NCBI GenBank assembly: GCA_907164885.2
Contig: OU015496.1
Location: forward strand, 134,557,697 to 134,621,696
Direction: 5' to 3'
Source of the DNA: Dolomedes plantarius
Taxonomy: Eukaryota; Arthropoda; Arachnida; Araneae; Dolomedidae
Length of the DNA: 64,000 nucleotides
Position 1 is the stretch's first letter; each line of letters begins with the position of its first letter. The notes under the pieces are model-generated. The model did not search any database. It saw nothing but the letters and a program-made list of their open reading frames with translations, and had not been told where the DNA came from. The translations under genes and the position numbers were made by a program. Below are positions 1-10,884 of this stretch, piece after piece.

Positions 1-6
1 TACAAA

Positions 7-32
7 ATGTTGCGTTTTCGCAACATCAGTCC
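7..32. repeat. piggyBac subterminal palindrome, copy 1
   Basis: ATGTTGCG-TTTT-CGCAACAT followed by CAGTCC. The 8-bp arms form a hairpin with a T4 loop. The same module occurs in opposite orientation at 804-829, and a degenerate copy sits in the terminal repeat at 1154-1187. Confidence 0.7.
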
Positions 33-398
33 AAAGCGGTATAAAAATTTTAAAAATATAAAAATTTAAAATAATAAAATTTTTTCAACAAAAATTTAAA
101 ATCTTTGAAACATTTCGCATGAAGAGGTACATTACACTTATTACATACAATAATTGTTTAACTTTTACAGTATTTGCATCTTTTTTGTTTATTTTCACTA
201 TTTTTAGTAATAATATGGCCCATACGGTCTTTCCGAGTTTTGTTGAGAATTAGATTTTAAATTGAAGATAGTCTTCCAATATGTAAAGTTTCAGGTAAAA
301 CAGAATTCATCTGCATTTATTCAAGCCTTTTTATCAAAGATATGGCTCGCTCAAAGATATAGATCTCTGATAATCTAATAAACTTATTTTAGAATTCA

Positions 399-720
399 TT
401 ACATCCATGTTGAGTCTCCATTTTCCCCATACAATATGCTCCTTTTTCTTACTATCTTGCTTACTTTTACATTTATTAGAAAAAAAATGTCGATTTCACC
501 TACAATGTCTTTAGGGGATTCGACATTTTCACATAAAATATTATCATCAATAGCTTCTTCATCCATCAAATCATCCGGATCTGGAGGGATAATGACGAAT
601 TATGGTTCATCATTAGCTTCTGTTGAGGACGATTCTGAAATATCATCATCATCTAGCCCATGAAAATACTCCAATGTCTCTTCCAATGTCAAAAATCACT
701 TTTTTCTAGAGACAAACTTA
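399..720 (-). pseudogene. piggyBac-type transposase, N-terminal fragment
   Basis: Minus-strand translation gives an acidic stretch with DDDDISESSS, then IPPDPDDLMDEEAIDD and NVESPKDIVGEIDIFF. This resembles the acidic N-terminal region of PGBD/piggyBac transposases, which carry a PPDPDxLTDEE-like segment. The frame has at least two stops: one near 697-699 and one TAA just before the FVIIPP segment. It ends at 399-401, soon after the N-terminal region. The DDE catalytic core and the C-terminal zinc-binding region are absent. It lies inside the element ending at 1187. It cannot make an active transposase; the identification is from motif memory only. Confidence 0.6.
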
Positions 721-803
721 TCCGAAATGCAAAAAAAAAAAATTTACTGCATGCAAAACTAGGCAGCACTAATAAAACACATTGGAAATAAGTAATACAC
801 TTT

Positions 804-829
804 GGACTGATGTTGCGTTTTCGCAACAT
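804..829. repeat. piggyBac subterminal palindrome, copy 2
   Basis: GGACTG followed by ATGTTGCG-TTTT-CGCAACAT: the same hairpin module as at 7-32 with the flanking hexamer inverted. It is probably a transposase-binding subterminal repeat (inference). Confidence 0.65.
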
Positions 830-1226
830 TTTAAAAAATATGAATTTAGAAACATAAAAACAAAAATTATAATTTATCTGTTGAAGCCATTTTGTTCTTT
901 AGTCTCTAGTAAAGTCGGAAGAAGCATCAAATCGGAAATTTAACATGTGCTGCTATCTAAGGTTATTATTTGAAATTAGTCATTTTTTTCCATTTCAAAA
1001 CACCAGAAAAAAACAATTTTTTGCAAGTGCTAAAAGCGGGCAAATGTGGAAACAAAAAATTTATTCTGATCAATTAAAGTATAGAGAATAAAATAAAAAT
1101 GTTACTTCAGACGTACAAAACTTAGAACATGCATTTAAAAAATACAGAAATTAATGTTCCGTTTTCGCAACGCCAGTCTTAAATGGGTTAAGAATTGTTG
1201 CAAATTTATGTTCGACAGCCTTAGGA

Positions 1227-1229
<3 letters not shown>

Positions 1230-1284
<55 letters not shown>

Positions 1285-1292
1285 CCGGGAAC

Positions 1293-1333
<41 letters not shown>

Positions 1334-1337
1334 ATAC

Positions 1338-1375
<38 letters not shown>
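1230..1375. repeat. (TA)n microsatellite, interrupted
   Basis: Two long AT dinucleotide runs separated by a short unique spacer (TGCCGGGAAC), ending at the mariner terminus. Open frames reading Ile-Tyr repeats here are artefacts. Confidence 0.95.
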
Positions 1376-1377
<2 letters not shown>

Positions 1378-1378
<1 letters not shown>

Positions 1379-2406
1379 AGGTCTGACAATAAAGTTCGGT
1401 GAATAGTCCTGTAACATTAACGCAGATGAAATATTAACGAAATTTACCTTACTGTACTTCGAAATAGTCACCTCCCATAACTATGCACCGCTGTACATGT
1501 TCTGGACTGCAAAAAGTCTTGCTGTACATGTTCTGGAAACTTTGCAAAAAGTCTTCTTTTGGGATGGAGTTTAAAAGTCTCGTCCCGTGTCGTTGGATGT
1601 CAGGAATATCGTCAAATCTCTTTCCTTTGAAAGCGAGTTTGAGTTGTGGAAATAGGAAGAAGTCTGGAGGATTGAGATATGGCGAGTATGGTGGATGTTC
1701 AATTTGCACCGCCCCCCCTTTTTTGCCGGGAACTGTTTGACGATATTGGGTGTGTAAGGGCGAGCATTGTCGTGACCAAAAAACCATGAACCTTGTTGTG
1801 CGTACTGCGGTCGTACCCTGCGTAGACGTTTCATGAAACGGGTCAAAATTTCAATGTACCCTTCAGCATTCATCGCCGTTCCCTCAGGTAGAAATTCCTT
1901 GTAGATAATGCCTCGACTATCAAAAAAGGTGATGACCATCGTTTTGATGCGCGATTTTTCTGCTCTGACCTTTTTCCGACGAGATGATACAGGAGAACGA
2001 GATTCCATGCTTTACCGTTTCGTTTCAGGGTCGTATCTGAGACACCAGGACTCATCCTCAGTGACAATACAGTTCAAGAAGTTTGGTGTCGCATCCGCCG
2101 TTTCGACAAAATCCTGTGAAGCCTCTAAACGTGTCTGCTTGTGATCGTCATCAAAGTGATATGGCACAAGACGACAACACGTTTTTCTCATCCCTAAATT
2201 CTCGGTAACGATTTGTCGCATGGAACAAACACACTAAACAAGCACTTTGGCAAACAAGTCTTACACGGAACACAAACGACGCTCAACTGAACAACGGTGG
2301 GGGCAGATGGTCAATACCTACCGCTACGCAGGTGCACCGTTTTGTTTCGCCAGTGTTGCCAGATCGACCGTTCTGACTTCATTAACCGAACATTATTGTC
2401 AGAGGT

Positions 2407-2409
<3 letters not shown>
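1378..2409 (-). mobile_element. mariner element, truncated internally
   Basis: Imperfect terminal inverted repeats: left AGGTCTGACAATAAAGTTCG, right (reverse complement) ACCTCTGACAATAATGTTCG. The interior encodes a broken mariner transposase on the minus strand. At about 1.03 kb it is shorter than a typical 1.3-kb mariner; the missing part is the N-terminal DNA-binding region. It is flanked on both sides by (TA)n, consistent with TA-targeted insertion. Confidence 0.88.
1449..2221 (-). pseudogene. mariner transposase (fragmented)
   Basis: This would be a DDE/D transposase cutting and rejoining DNA at TA sites. Minus-strand fragments in order are: VTENLGMRKTCCRLVP (linker after the HTH region); VTEDESW, holding the first catalytic Asp; GSWFFGHDNARPY, holding the second; and YSPYLNPPDFFLFP, holding the third Asp (PPDF), with the usual Asp of SPDL changed to Tyr. 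The pieces lie in different frames, so there are at least three frameshifts or stops. About the first 95 residues, the paired helix-turn-helix region, are missing. The relic cannot be active. Confidence 0.88.

Positions 2410-2466
<57 letters not shown>
2409..2466. repeat. (TA)n microsatellite
   Basis: Pure AT dinucleotide run bridging the mariner end and the terminal repeat of the truncated Tc1 family A copy. Confidence 0.95.
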
Positions 2467-2469
<3 letters not shown>

Positions 2470-2889
2470 TGAAGTGCCACTGAATTAGGGATACCTACCT
2501 AGTAACGAGTTGGGCCTCCTCTAGCCTTGGTAACGGCTGCCAACCGACGAGGCATAGATTCAACAAGTATCTGGAAGCGTTCCACGGGAATGGCTTGCCA
2601 AATATTTGCTAAAGCTGTCCATAATTCAGTAAGGTTCTTTGGTGCTGTGTGATGGCCTTTCACGCCTTGTTCCAAAATATCTCAAAGATGCTCAATAGGA
2701 TTTAAGTCTGGGCTTCTAGGTGGCCAATTCATGACGGAGAAGTCAGAGGAATGCTCATCCAACCAGCCAGTAGCCAACCGGGACTTGTGAGAGGTACAGT
2801 TGTCTTGCTGGAAAACTTTATTACCGTGCGGATAACAGAACAGCATAAACGGATGGAGGTGATCACCCAGCAACTCTACGTAGCGAATT
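2467..2889 (-). mobile_element. Tc1-like family A, truncated copy
   Basis: Starts CACTGAAGTGCC after TA and closely matches the first 420 bp of the full family A copy at 14548-15747. It holds the C-terminal part of the transposase on the minus strand, including VFQQDNC and SPDLNPIEHL, with a stop just after. At about 2887-2892 the sequence switches to family B inside a shared AATT, so the 5' two-thirds of the element are missing. Confidence 0.9.
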
Positions 2890-4171
2890 AAAATTTCAAC
2901 GCCAATGAGACAAGGGTAAGCTCGGCATGCGCATATGAGATGCGCAGCTGGGAGAGTTTAAAAGCGTGATTTCTTGTGCCATAGAGTTATTCAAACAAAT
3001 CTGTCGATTTGGATAGACTGTATTGTGACCAGGGATGCCTCTGGAGGCGTAACCGTAGACCGTACGATCAATGTCGGACTTTGAGAGGGGGTGTATAGTA
3101 GGCCACAGAGAAGTAGGTTGGCCGAACAGGCGTATCGGCCGCCATTTCGGTCGGATCGATATGGTAGTTGCTCGGTGTTGACAACAATGGATCACGGAAG
3201 GGATAGTCTACCGTCGTGGAGGGTCAGGGCGTCCCAGGAACACAAATGCGTGCGAGGATCTCTCAATCATAAGATCGGCCACGTCCGCAACAACAACGTC
3301 GCTAGAATCGGTTCGACGCTATTTACCACCTTCCAGTCATCCGGTGGTATCAAGGTAAATTATTCGGAGACGACTGGCCGAAGCACGTATAAGGAGCCGA
3401 CGTCTATTAAGAAGCCTGCCACGGACCCCACATCATATGCAGTGTCGATTGGATTTTGTCGACCTCGGGCAAATTGGATTGTGACCGACTGGAGGCGTAT
3501 GATCTTCAGCGATGAATCTCGATTCAGTCTCAATGCTGATGTACAGTGCATACGTGTGTGGAGGCGGCCAGGCCACCGGTCCGATGCGACATTTGTTGTC
3601 AAGAGGCATACGATGATTACACAAGGTTTGACAGTGAGGTAAGCAACTTGTTGGGACACACGATCACCTCTAGTCGTCCTTCAATGCACTTTCACGGCTT
3701 GTCACTTTTATGTGGACAAGATTTTAACACCAGTTATACTGCCTATGCTATCAAGTCACCCAGGTGTCATTTATCATCAAGACAACGCTCGTCCACATAC
3801 TGCGCGACTCTCCCAACAATGTTTTCAATGATATAACGTACTCCCATGGCCTGCCAGATCACCAGACCCGTCGCCAATAGAGCACGTCTGGGCCGTGCTT
3901 GGAAGGCAACAGCAGATTCCCAGGAATACTGGTGAATTAACTGCTCAGGCAAGGATTATGGCATGATCTTCCGCAGGACGTCATAGGTGACAGATGTGGA
4001 TTTACTACTTACTGATTTGTAACCTTTTTCATGTCATATCTTCTTAATAAAACGGTCTGTTCTTCTGAATTTGTAATCATTTGGGTATCTCCTCATACAC
4101 TACATACATGTTAAGTTTCGTGATAGTAGCTCGTTTCCTTCTGGGTGCGTAATTTTTTTTGTGATAGAGTG
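2890..4171 (+). mobile_element. Tc1-like family B, copy 1 (left end missing)
   Basis: Homologous along its length to the family B copy at 42798-49588. The right terminal repeat ends GTGATAGAGTG before TA at 4172. The left repeat and about 90 bp are missing because the sequence is joined to a family A fragment. Confidence 0.88.
3035..3990 (+). pseudogene. Tc1-like transposase, family B (degenerate)
   Basis: Plus-strand translation across frames gives the N-terminal HTH region (SDFERGCIVGHREVGW), the linker, IFSDESRFSLNAD with the first catalytic Asp, a YHQDNARPHTA segment with the second Asp, and SPIEHVW with the catalytic Glu. Thirty-two residues separate the second Asp from the Glu, as in family E. 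Several stops and frameshifts break it (for example after HTMITQGLTV and before the QDNARPH segment). All three acidic residues can still be read. The frame begins at ATG 3035 by analogy with family E. Confidence 0.85.
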
Positions 4172-4173
4172 TA

Positions 4174-4545
4174 TATGATTGTCTCCACACTCAACTACAT
4201 CGTGCTGGATTGGCTGATTCTCCAGCTTGCCTTTTATGCACTTACCGACAGTCAGTTTATGGCATATCATTTGGACGAGAATTCTGAAATCATTTACTAT
4301 AATTGTATTGTATCCCACAAAGCAGCCAAGCCTCTATGCTTGAATCTATCGGTGGACCCCGAGTCTCCTTGAGTGGTTGCTTTTGCTAAATTTAGACTTT
4401 CGGAGGACCATGATTGTTTCCAGGCTTACCTACTCAATTCTGAATTGGCTGATACCCAAGTTCGCGCTTTATGTCCTTCCCGACAACCAATTACAGCTAA
4501 TCATTTGGACGAGTGTTCTGCTCTAACTCATTTTTAATTGTATTA
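4174..4545. repeat. Diverged direct duplication (about 235-bp period)
   Basis: ATGATTGTCTCCACACTCAA at 4174 and ATGATTGTTTCCAGGCTTAC at about 4409 begin two roughly 130-bp segments that align at about two-thirds identity. Both contain GGCTGAT, then TTTATG, then AATCATTTGGACGAG or close variants. I do not recognise the sequence. Both copies have short open stretches but no shared long frame. Confidence 0.6.
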
Positions 4546-4754
4546 TTCAAAAGTATTGGTGAGTTCTAGGTCTGTTGAAGAAGTGGGGAATAGACTGGAA
4601 ATTGTAAAATTAAATATTTGTTGAAGGTCTAATTAAATAATTAATTTTTTGTATTTTCCTGTGATATCACACGTAATGGCGTAATAATGTTGTTATTGCG
4701 GTTTATTGAAGATGCGAATCATTGGTTTCTTTCATTTGGTACATCCTATAGGTG

Positions 4755-4987
4755 AACCAACACCACCTTGATGCCACCTCAATTTTAACAGAGCACCACT
4801 ACGACCAACATGTGGGGGAGGCCGTACCTTCTCCCGCCTTGTCTGTGATTCATAGAAAGACTTTCCAGTCTACAGATTTAACATGCTCATATCAGGTATA
4901 GACACGGAGCTATCTATTTGCATTCTTCAGGATTCGAACTGAGCATTTCTAGACCATAGCCTAATGCGCTGCCACTAGGTTACCTCG
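4755..4987 (-). mobile_element. tRNA-derived SINE (minus strand)
   Basis: On the minus strand the head reads GGTAACCTAGTGGCAGCGC (A-box-like), then CAGTTCGAATCCTGAAG (B-box-like). About 110 bp downstream is GGGAGAAGGTACGGCCTC, a core block that recurs in the SINE-like copies near 10.8 and 36.2 kb. These are internal RNA polymerase III promoter elements of a tRNA-derived SINE. The tail grades into unique sequence. Confidence 0.75.
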
Positions 4988-4989
4988 GA

Positions 4990-6140
4990 AAATATATTTT
5001 ATTTTCACTAAAAATACTTTACGATTTAAGGTCGAATGAAACAAATGTTGACAACAAAACTATCATAACAAAAGAAATTTCCAAAACGTTCTCAACAAGA
5101 ATTGTTTGGCAATTTATTCGATTGTCTTAGAAAAGCAAATCATTTCCTACGTTCCTAGAATTCTAATTGATATAGGTCATGCATGTACCGAAAACGCGCG
5201 TCGCTCTTTCCATTTATTTTGACTGAAAATCAATTATGATCTGCTTTTTAATCTCATTCCGTCCCTTTTTATCTGCAGCGCTTAAATAAACTTTATTCTG
5301 GAAAAAGGGAAGATATATGCACTTATGAGAGAGTGTGAAAGGAAAATAAAGGGGGAAGGTACTTATTTAAAGTCTTGAATAAAAGCACAGACGAATCGTA
5401 TTCTATATCCTCGGGGCAGCAGCTCTTTTTAATGCAAATTTTAGGACGATCTCCCTCCGCTGTCATGGCATTGTAATATCTGAATTCATGATTTGATGTT
5501 ATCACCTCAAGTTAGCATATAGAGTGATTCAAATCTAAGCTTTTCACGGACTCCTAACGATTTTCCCAAAGTCATGAAAATATGAATCATTTCAAGACTG
5601 TTCAATTTATGACTACTTTAGCATACTAAGTGCCTCGCACATTTAGGAAAATTTTACTTGCATGCATATATCACAGCATTTTTTTCACTTCATATCAAAT
5701 CATTACCGTGCTCCCTTTTTCCAGGAGGTTTTATAAATTCAAATTCTCATTTTGAATTGCTCATTTTAACTGTTATTTTTTTTAACAAGTATAAAACTTT
5801 TAAAGTGAAACTCTAAGTACTTCTCTGTTTCAGTATTTAGGTGAGAATTATGCATACGGAGAAGAAAACTATTATAATTTGTTTTTAGTAATATATATAT
5901 TTTTAATTTCGTAGGGTTACAGGTGAAACACACTTAGTTAACAAAAATGATTTTGAGAAACTGCTGATCAAAGATTTTTTTAAAATTTTAACTTCTCTGG
6001 TACTAACATTATTAAATAAAATTAATTTATAGCACTGGCGTATTTTTCCTAACAACGTACCAGTCTAGGCTCTCACATGCATCTTTTATATTACTATTCT
6101 CCAGATGGTTAGTGTGGTTTGCCTATACATACTACAAGTC
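4990..6140. other. AT-rich stretch, nothing recognised
   Basis: No frame with coding character, terminal repeats or RNA motif was seen. A short minus-strand open frame near 5323-5505 has no recognisable motif. Confidence 0.5.
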
Positions 6141-7240
6141 TAGACTAGAGGAGAAGGTGGGATTATGGACCCCCTTTTGTTTTTGAATCACTGTGGTCAT
6201 ACCAAAGACTGATTTTCATATTTTTGGGCTCTAACCTCTTCCATAACTCATCATCTAAACATCCTTAAGTGGATTTGCCATTAAATCAAATTTTAAGATG
6301 TATACGGTCATATAAGTGAAAAAAGTCAAAACTTGCAGGTGTCCCAAAGTGGAGGGTAATATGAACCCCCACCTTTTTTAAGAAAAAAAATCATTTATCT
6401 ATTTATTAAACAGCTGGAAACCAAAAAGAGAAAAGTTTTCAAATGAAAAAGCGAAAGAAAGATATTATTAAACAGCTGGCTCATTAAGTATTATCTATAT
6501 CAAAAAACTTTAATTTTGGCGACAAAAAGCGCAAATATAAAACTCAGCTTCGGCTCCTTTGCACACAGAATGAGTCCAGTGTAGAGTTATCCTACAACGA
6601 ATCCAAAGTTCTCCTCATGTGTCATCTTTGAATGCACCTTCACAGAAGATGCACAATGCTTATTGCTGGTCTGGGCCATCTCTGTAAACATATAGGCTAT
6701 CCACTCAATCCGGAGTTACCCCATTCGGAGCTCTTGCAATTGCTCCGGTTGGGGCTCCATTCAAAAACTGATCCGTTAAGATTTTACGAGGAAATATCAT
6801 CATTGGTGGAAAATATGTTCCCCCAGCACTCATGCACAGTTACCAAAGAACCAAGTTCAGCTGTAGTCAGAGCTCTCACCTGACGTATTCTCTTCAACCC
6901 GATGACTTGGAAAACTTTTGACTGAACCACACTTAAATCAGTCTCATCTACATTGAAGATTCTGGAAATGATTCCCAGAACACAAGCCTTCCAGCAAATA
7001 AAATTAACCCAGCCATCTGCTCACGTGTGAATCCTTCTGCATGTGCATATGACGTCCCTGTAGGTTTTCTGATCGAAATTTGTCTGACGAGTGAGGAATC
7101 GGTTTACCCAGTCTCTCCCTGCTGCTTCGTTTATGAAAGTGTGGGAGATATTATTGCGTTCAGCAAATTGGTACGAATTATCGAAATTTCGATAATTTCG
7201 GTATTTTGGCATAGTGTGTTTCACTTGTAAACCCACGATT
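6140..7240 (-). mobile_element. pogo/Tigger-like element relic
   Basis: Encloses a minus-strand Tigger-like transposase fragment. At the left are two related direct motifs, GTGGGATTATGGACCCCC near 6157 and GAGGGTAATATGAACCCCC near 6353. They look like terminal or subterminal repeats of the element. I could not find the matching inverted end on the right, so the boundaries are approximate. Confidence 0.55.
6630..7236 (-). pseudogene. pogo/Tigger-like transposase fragment
   Basis: The minus strand begins with QFAERNNISHTF and AAGRDWVNRFLTRQ, typical of the CENP-B/Tc5-type second HTH of pogo-like transposases. It continues with RIFNVDETDLSVVQSKVFQV, the DDE_1 motif carrying the first catalytic Asp, then KRIRQVRALTTAE. 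After a frameshift come MSAGGTYFPPMMIFPRKIL and, after another, EWIAYMFTEMAQT. The second and third catalytic acids are not visible, since the homology ends near 6630. There are at least two frameshifts and one stop. This is a dead DNA-transposon relic. Confidence 0.8.
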
Positions 7241-7640
7241 TATAGCATGGTATACAATAAACTGGAAGTAAATGGTTGACATCAAAATTATCAAACATTT
7301 GCTTATTTCCACGTATGTAAAATTTGGATATTTGATGCCAATTCTGTTATTTGTTGATGTTTCCCTTTCTGAAAGTTAATTCAATGTTATTCTTGCTTTC
7401 TTTTACGTCTGCGTAATTTAAATTTTTTCTTGAAGAAGAAATACCAGATACCCTTCTAAAAAGTTTCACACTCATCTGATGGAATGCAATATGACCACTA
7501 TTCAAAAGCTTCAGTATGGAGAAAGAATGAAAAATTTCATTTGTGCACACGCAGTATGATAAATTATATGAAAACGTCTCAATACCTAATGATTACTACA
7601 TTAACATTTGTATAGAAAAGATTATATTTAATCTGAAATT
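7240..7640. other. AT-rich stretch, nothing recognised
   Basis: No coding, RNA or terminal-repeat signal was seen between the Tigger-like relic and the direct duplication. Confidence 0.5.
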
Positions 7641-7649
7641 CAGTTATAT

Positions 7650-8135
7650 CTTCTTTGGTGATACATTGTAAAGTGCTGAAATAATCGACTGCCAAAATAA
7701 TAATAATAATAAAAATAAAAATAACGATAAAATTTTCAGAATCCTACCATTCTAAACACGTCTAAATATCCTTTTCTTGGAAGTATCTATTCTCGAATTC
7801 CCTGAAGAACGCTTCTAGATTTTTCCAACCAGTTCCTCGTGTTCGGGGATCAATACAAAGCAAACGGGACGCCGCGTAAAGCTGAAACTTCAAAATTGGC
7901 TCTAACAATGTTAAAGCTACGTGATAAAGAGATCAATTCTCGACTGCCATGGAAAGCACGTTCATATTCAGTTTGCGGAATGGCTATTTGGTCTTTTATC
8001 GATACTCGGGAAAGGGTCTCTCTAAAGAAACGACCTCTATTAATTGCATGCGTTAAGTAAATGTAATATTCAGCGTGAATATTAATTATAAGTCTCACTT
8101 CTCATTTTGTAAATTAAAAGGAGAGTAAAAAATTG
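7650..8135. repeat. Direct duplication, unit 1
   Basis: About 480 bp, close to 90% identical by eye to 8346-8825, in direct orientation. Unit 1 carries a small AAT/AAA-rich insertion near 7695-7735. The best conserved part contains an open frame on each strand. On the minus strand (7850-8098) the shared core has only conservative changes between the copies, such as Ile/Leu and Ala/Ser. The unit matches no family I know. It may be a duplicated host segment or an unrecognised repeat. Confidence 0.8.
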
Positions 8136-8193
8136 ATCATTAAGAGGACTCTCATAAAGGTAATTTATGAGCTATAAAAATACATGAATATAC

Positions 8194-8196
<3 letters not shown>

Positions 8197-8252
<56 letters not shown>
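8197..8252. repeat. (TA)n microsatellite
   Basis: AT run lying between the two units of the direct duplication. Confidence 0.95.
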
Positions 8253-8254
<2 letters not shown>

Positions 8255-8345
8255 CACTTAATTATCTCTCTCAACTTTTTTTAAATCTTCCATAAGGAAT
8301 AGATAATGTAGGAAAGTTCGTACTATATGTGATATCCAGATAAAC

Positions 8346-8825
8346 CTCCTTTGACGATACATTATAAAGTGCTGGAATAATCGAAAGAAAAAAAAATGAT
8401 AAAATTTTCGGAGCCGTAGCATTCTAATCACGTCTAAATATCCTTTTCTTGGAAGTATCTATTCCCGAATTCCCTGAAGGTCGCTTCTAGATTTTTCCAA
8501 CCAGTTTCTCGTGTTCGGGGATCAATACAAAGCAAATGGGACGCCGTGTAACGCTGAAACTTCAAAATTGGCTCTAACAAGGTTAAAGCTACGTGATAAA
8601 GAGATCAATTCTCGACTGCCATGGGAAGCACGTTCATATTCAGTTTGCGGAATGGCTATTTGGTCTTTTATCGATACTCGGGAAGGGAGTCTCTTTGAAG
8701 AAACGACCGTTATTGATAGCATGCAGCGAGAAACTCTAATATTGTGCATGAGTAAACATTATATTTTACAACACTAAATTTTATAAATTTGAAGGACAGA
8801 TAAAATAAAATAATCATTAAAATTT
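8346..8825. repeat. Direct duplication, unit 2
   Basis: Partner of 7650-8135, 690 bp downstream. The minus-strand frame 8522-8749 shares the segment IKDQIAIPQTEYERA with unit 1 and ends at the same place (FALY then stop). Which strand, if either, is functional cannot be told from two copies. Confidence 0.8.
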
Positions 8826-8871
8826 TTTTTCACAAGTAAAGCATTTGAGCTGTAGAATTAATACACACGCA

Positions 8872-8875
8872 TATG

Positions 8876-8973
<98 letters not shown>

Positions 8974-8994
8974 TATATACATATTATATATATA

Positions 8995-9069
<75 letters not shown>

Positions 9070-9086
9070 TACATATTATATATATA

Positions 9087-9169
<83 letters not shown>
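8872..9169. repeat. (CA)n then (TA)n compound microsatellite
   Basis: A short CA run followed by almost 280 bp of AT dinucleotides. A block (ACATATTATATATATAG) appears twice within it, about 90 bp apart, showing internal duplication. It ends exactly at the family C terminal repeat. Confidence 0.95.
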
Positions 9170-9172
<3 letters not shown>

Positions 9173-10652
9173 TAATGTCCATAAATTAAGGATAATTTAG
9201 AATCACACGGGAATCGAACTCAAAATTTCACCTGTAGAATTATTACACACATCTTCAAGAATAATATGCAAATTACAGGAAGCCACCAGATGACGCCGAT
9301 AGTACGCCACAATGACGAGAGTGTAAGAGAGGGGTATATAAGAAAAAATGGCAAAGAAGTAAAATTGTTCACAAGCGTTCTGTAAGCCGTTTAGTGCCAT
9401 AACCGAATAGTTATGACACAGAAGATGCATGTGGATGATTTTTTACGTGGTAGAATTATCGGCCGCCTGGAATGTGGTCGTACACAGATGGAAGTATCCG
9501 AGGAACTTGGAATTGCCTGAAGTGTCATCTCCAGCCTATGGCAACGATTCCAACATGATGGAAATGCCATTAGACGTTACAGTACAGATCGCCCCAGAGT
9601 TACAACGCCTAATGAAGACCGGTATTTGGCAGAAACTGCCAAAAGAAGCAGATGAAGCACAGCATCCGACATGTTCCGTCAGCTATCTGCAGCCATGGGT
9701 AACACAGTTTCAAGGCAAACCGTATACAGACGTTTGTAAAATATTGGCCTATATGCTCGCAGGCCTGTCAGATGTGTTCCGATCACGACAACTCACTGTA
9801 GGCAGCGATTAGCCTATTGTAGAGAACATGCAATGTGGACAGCGTCACAGTGAGCTTGTGTGGTGTTTTCCGACGAGTCCAGGTTTAGCTTGCAGTCTGA
9901 TTCACGTCGGACTTTCATAAGGAGAACGCCAGGTACCCGTTACCACCAAAACATCATTGAAAGACACCGTTACGGTGGTGCAGGATTGCTCGTTTGGGGA
10001 GAAAATATACTGGGCTCCTGAACAGATCTGCATGTTCAAATCGAAACCATGAACGATCCAAAATGGCCATGAATTGCCAAATTTATCGGGACATCATTCT
10101 GGGACATGAACGTTTGTTTAGGGTTGCCATGGGCACATAATTTGTGTTTATGGATGACAACGCCCGTCCTCACCGAGAAAACATCGTAAACGAATGCCTT
10201 CAATCTGAGAATATCACAAGTATGGAATGGCCAGCATTCTTACCTGCCTTGAATCCGATAGAGCATGTGTGGGACATGCTTGGACGACGAGTTGCATCTC
10301 GTCTACCACCTCCTACATGTGTACCGGAACTTGGGAGAGCATTGCTTGCTGAGTGGAGTAATCTTCCCCAAGATCAGCTCGATAATTTGATACTCAGCAT
10401 CTGTATTTCATCGCATAGGGGACATGCAATGTATTAACCATCATAACAACCATGTAATATTAACTTTTTGCAAAGGATATATTTTTTACAATTGCTCCAG
10501 GGAGCAAAAATCGCAGTTCTTATGATGGGTATCATACATACACCATCTTTTTTGTTCTTTATCTTTTGTTTAATAAATGGGATTTATGAACAAGTCACAT
10601 TTGTTTTGTTTCTGAACCTTTATTTGACTGAGCTGGCAATATCCTTAATTTA

Positions 10653-10655
<3 letters not shown>
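9170..10655 (+). mobile_element. Tc1-like family C element
   Basis: Left end CACTAATGTCC followed by CATAAATTAAGGATA; the right end carries the inverted TATCCTTAATTTATG and then (TA)n. About 1.49 kb. The interior encodes a plus-strand Tc1-like transposase. The right repeat lacks the outermost 8-10 bases. Confidence 0.87.
9413..10437 (+). pseudogene. Tc1-like transposase, family C (broken)
   Basis: Starts ATG ACA CAG AAG ATG with DDFLRGRIIGRLECGRTQ, the first helix-turn-helix. A TGA follows ELGIA. Later pieces include FSDESRFSLQSDSRR with the first catalytic Asp, FMDDNARPHRENIV with the second, and ALNPIEHVWDMLGRR with the Glu. The usual Asp of PDLNPIE is Ala here. Spacing between the second Asp and the Glu is 34, the classical DD34E value. 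At least four stops and one frameshift interrupt it. The C-terminus reads to LDNLILSICISS and stops at 10437. Confidence 0.87.

Positions 10656-10711
<56 letters not shown>
10656..10711. repeat. (TA)n microsatellite
   Basis: AT run directly after the family C right terminus. Confidence 0.95.
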
Positions 10712-10713
<2 letters not shown>

Positions 10714-10838
10714 AGCCCAGTCCGACTGGGCTAGAGGCCTCAAAAACTTTGACCGAGCACCAACCGGTCGACACATGAGGGGCTCGTACCTTCCCCATCG
10801 ACTCGTATCATATAAGGACACCACATACATTCCCCCCA
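10712..10838 (-). mobile_element. SINE core fragment (minus strand)
   Basis: The reverse complement contains GGGGAAGGTACGAGCCCCTC, matching the core block of the 4755-4987 SINE. The tRNA-like head is missing. Both sides are (TA)n. Confidence 0.6.
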
Positions 10839-10841
10839 CAC

Positions 10842-10882
<41 letters not shown>
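10842..10882. repeat. (TA)n microsatellite
   Basis: AT run at the end of the SINE fragment. Confidence 0.95.
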
Positions 10883-10883
<1 letters not shown>

Positions 10884-10884
10884 T

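Larger units (their letters stand above)
1..1187 (-). mobile_element. piggyBac-like element, right-hand part (continues left of window)
   Basis: Read on the minus strand, the element begins CCCATTTAAGACTGG directly after a TTAA at 1188-1191, which is the expected piggyBac target and terminal pattern. Inside are relatives of the terminal motif (GGACTG next to a TGTTGCG/CGCAACA palindrome) at 7-32 and 804-829. A recognisable N-terminal transposase fragment lies between them at about 399-720. No catalytic domain is visible, so this is a deletion derivative. Its other end lies outside the window. Confidence 0.7.
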
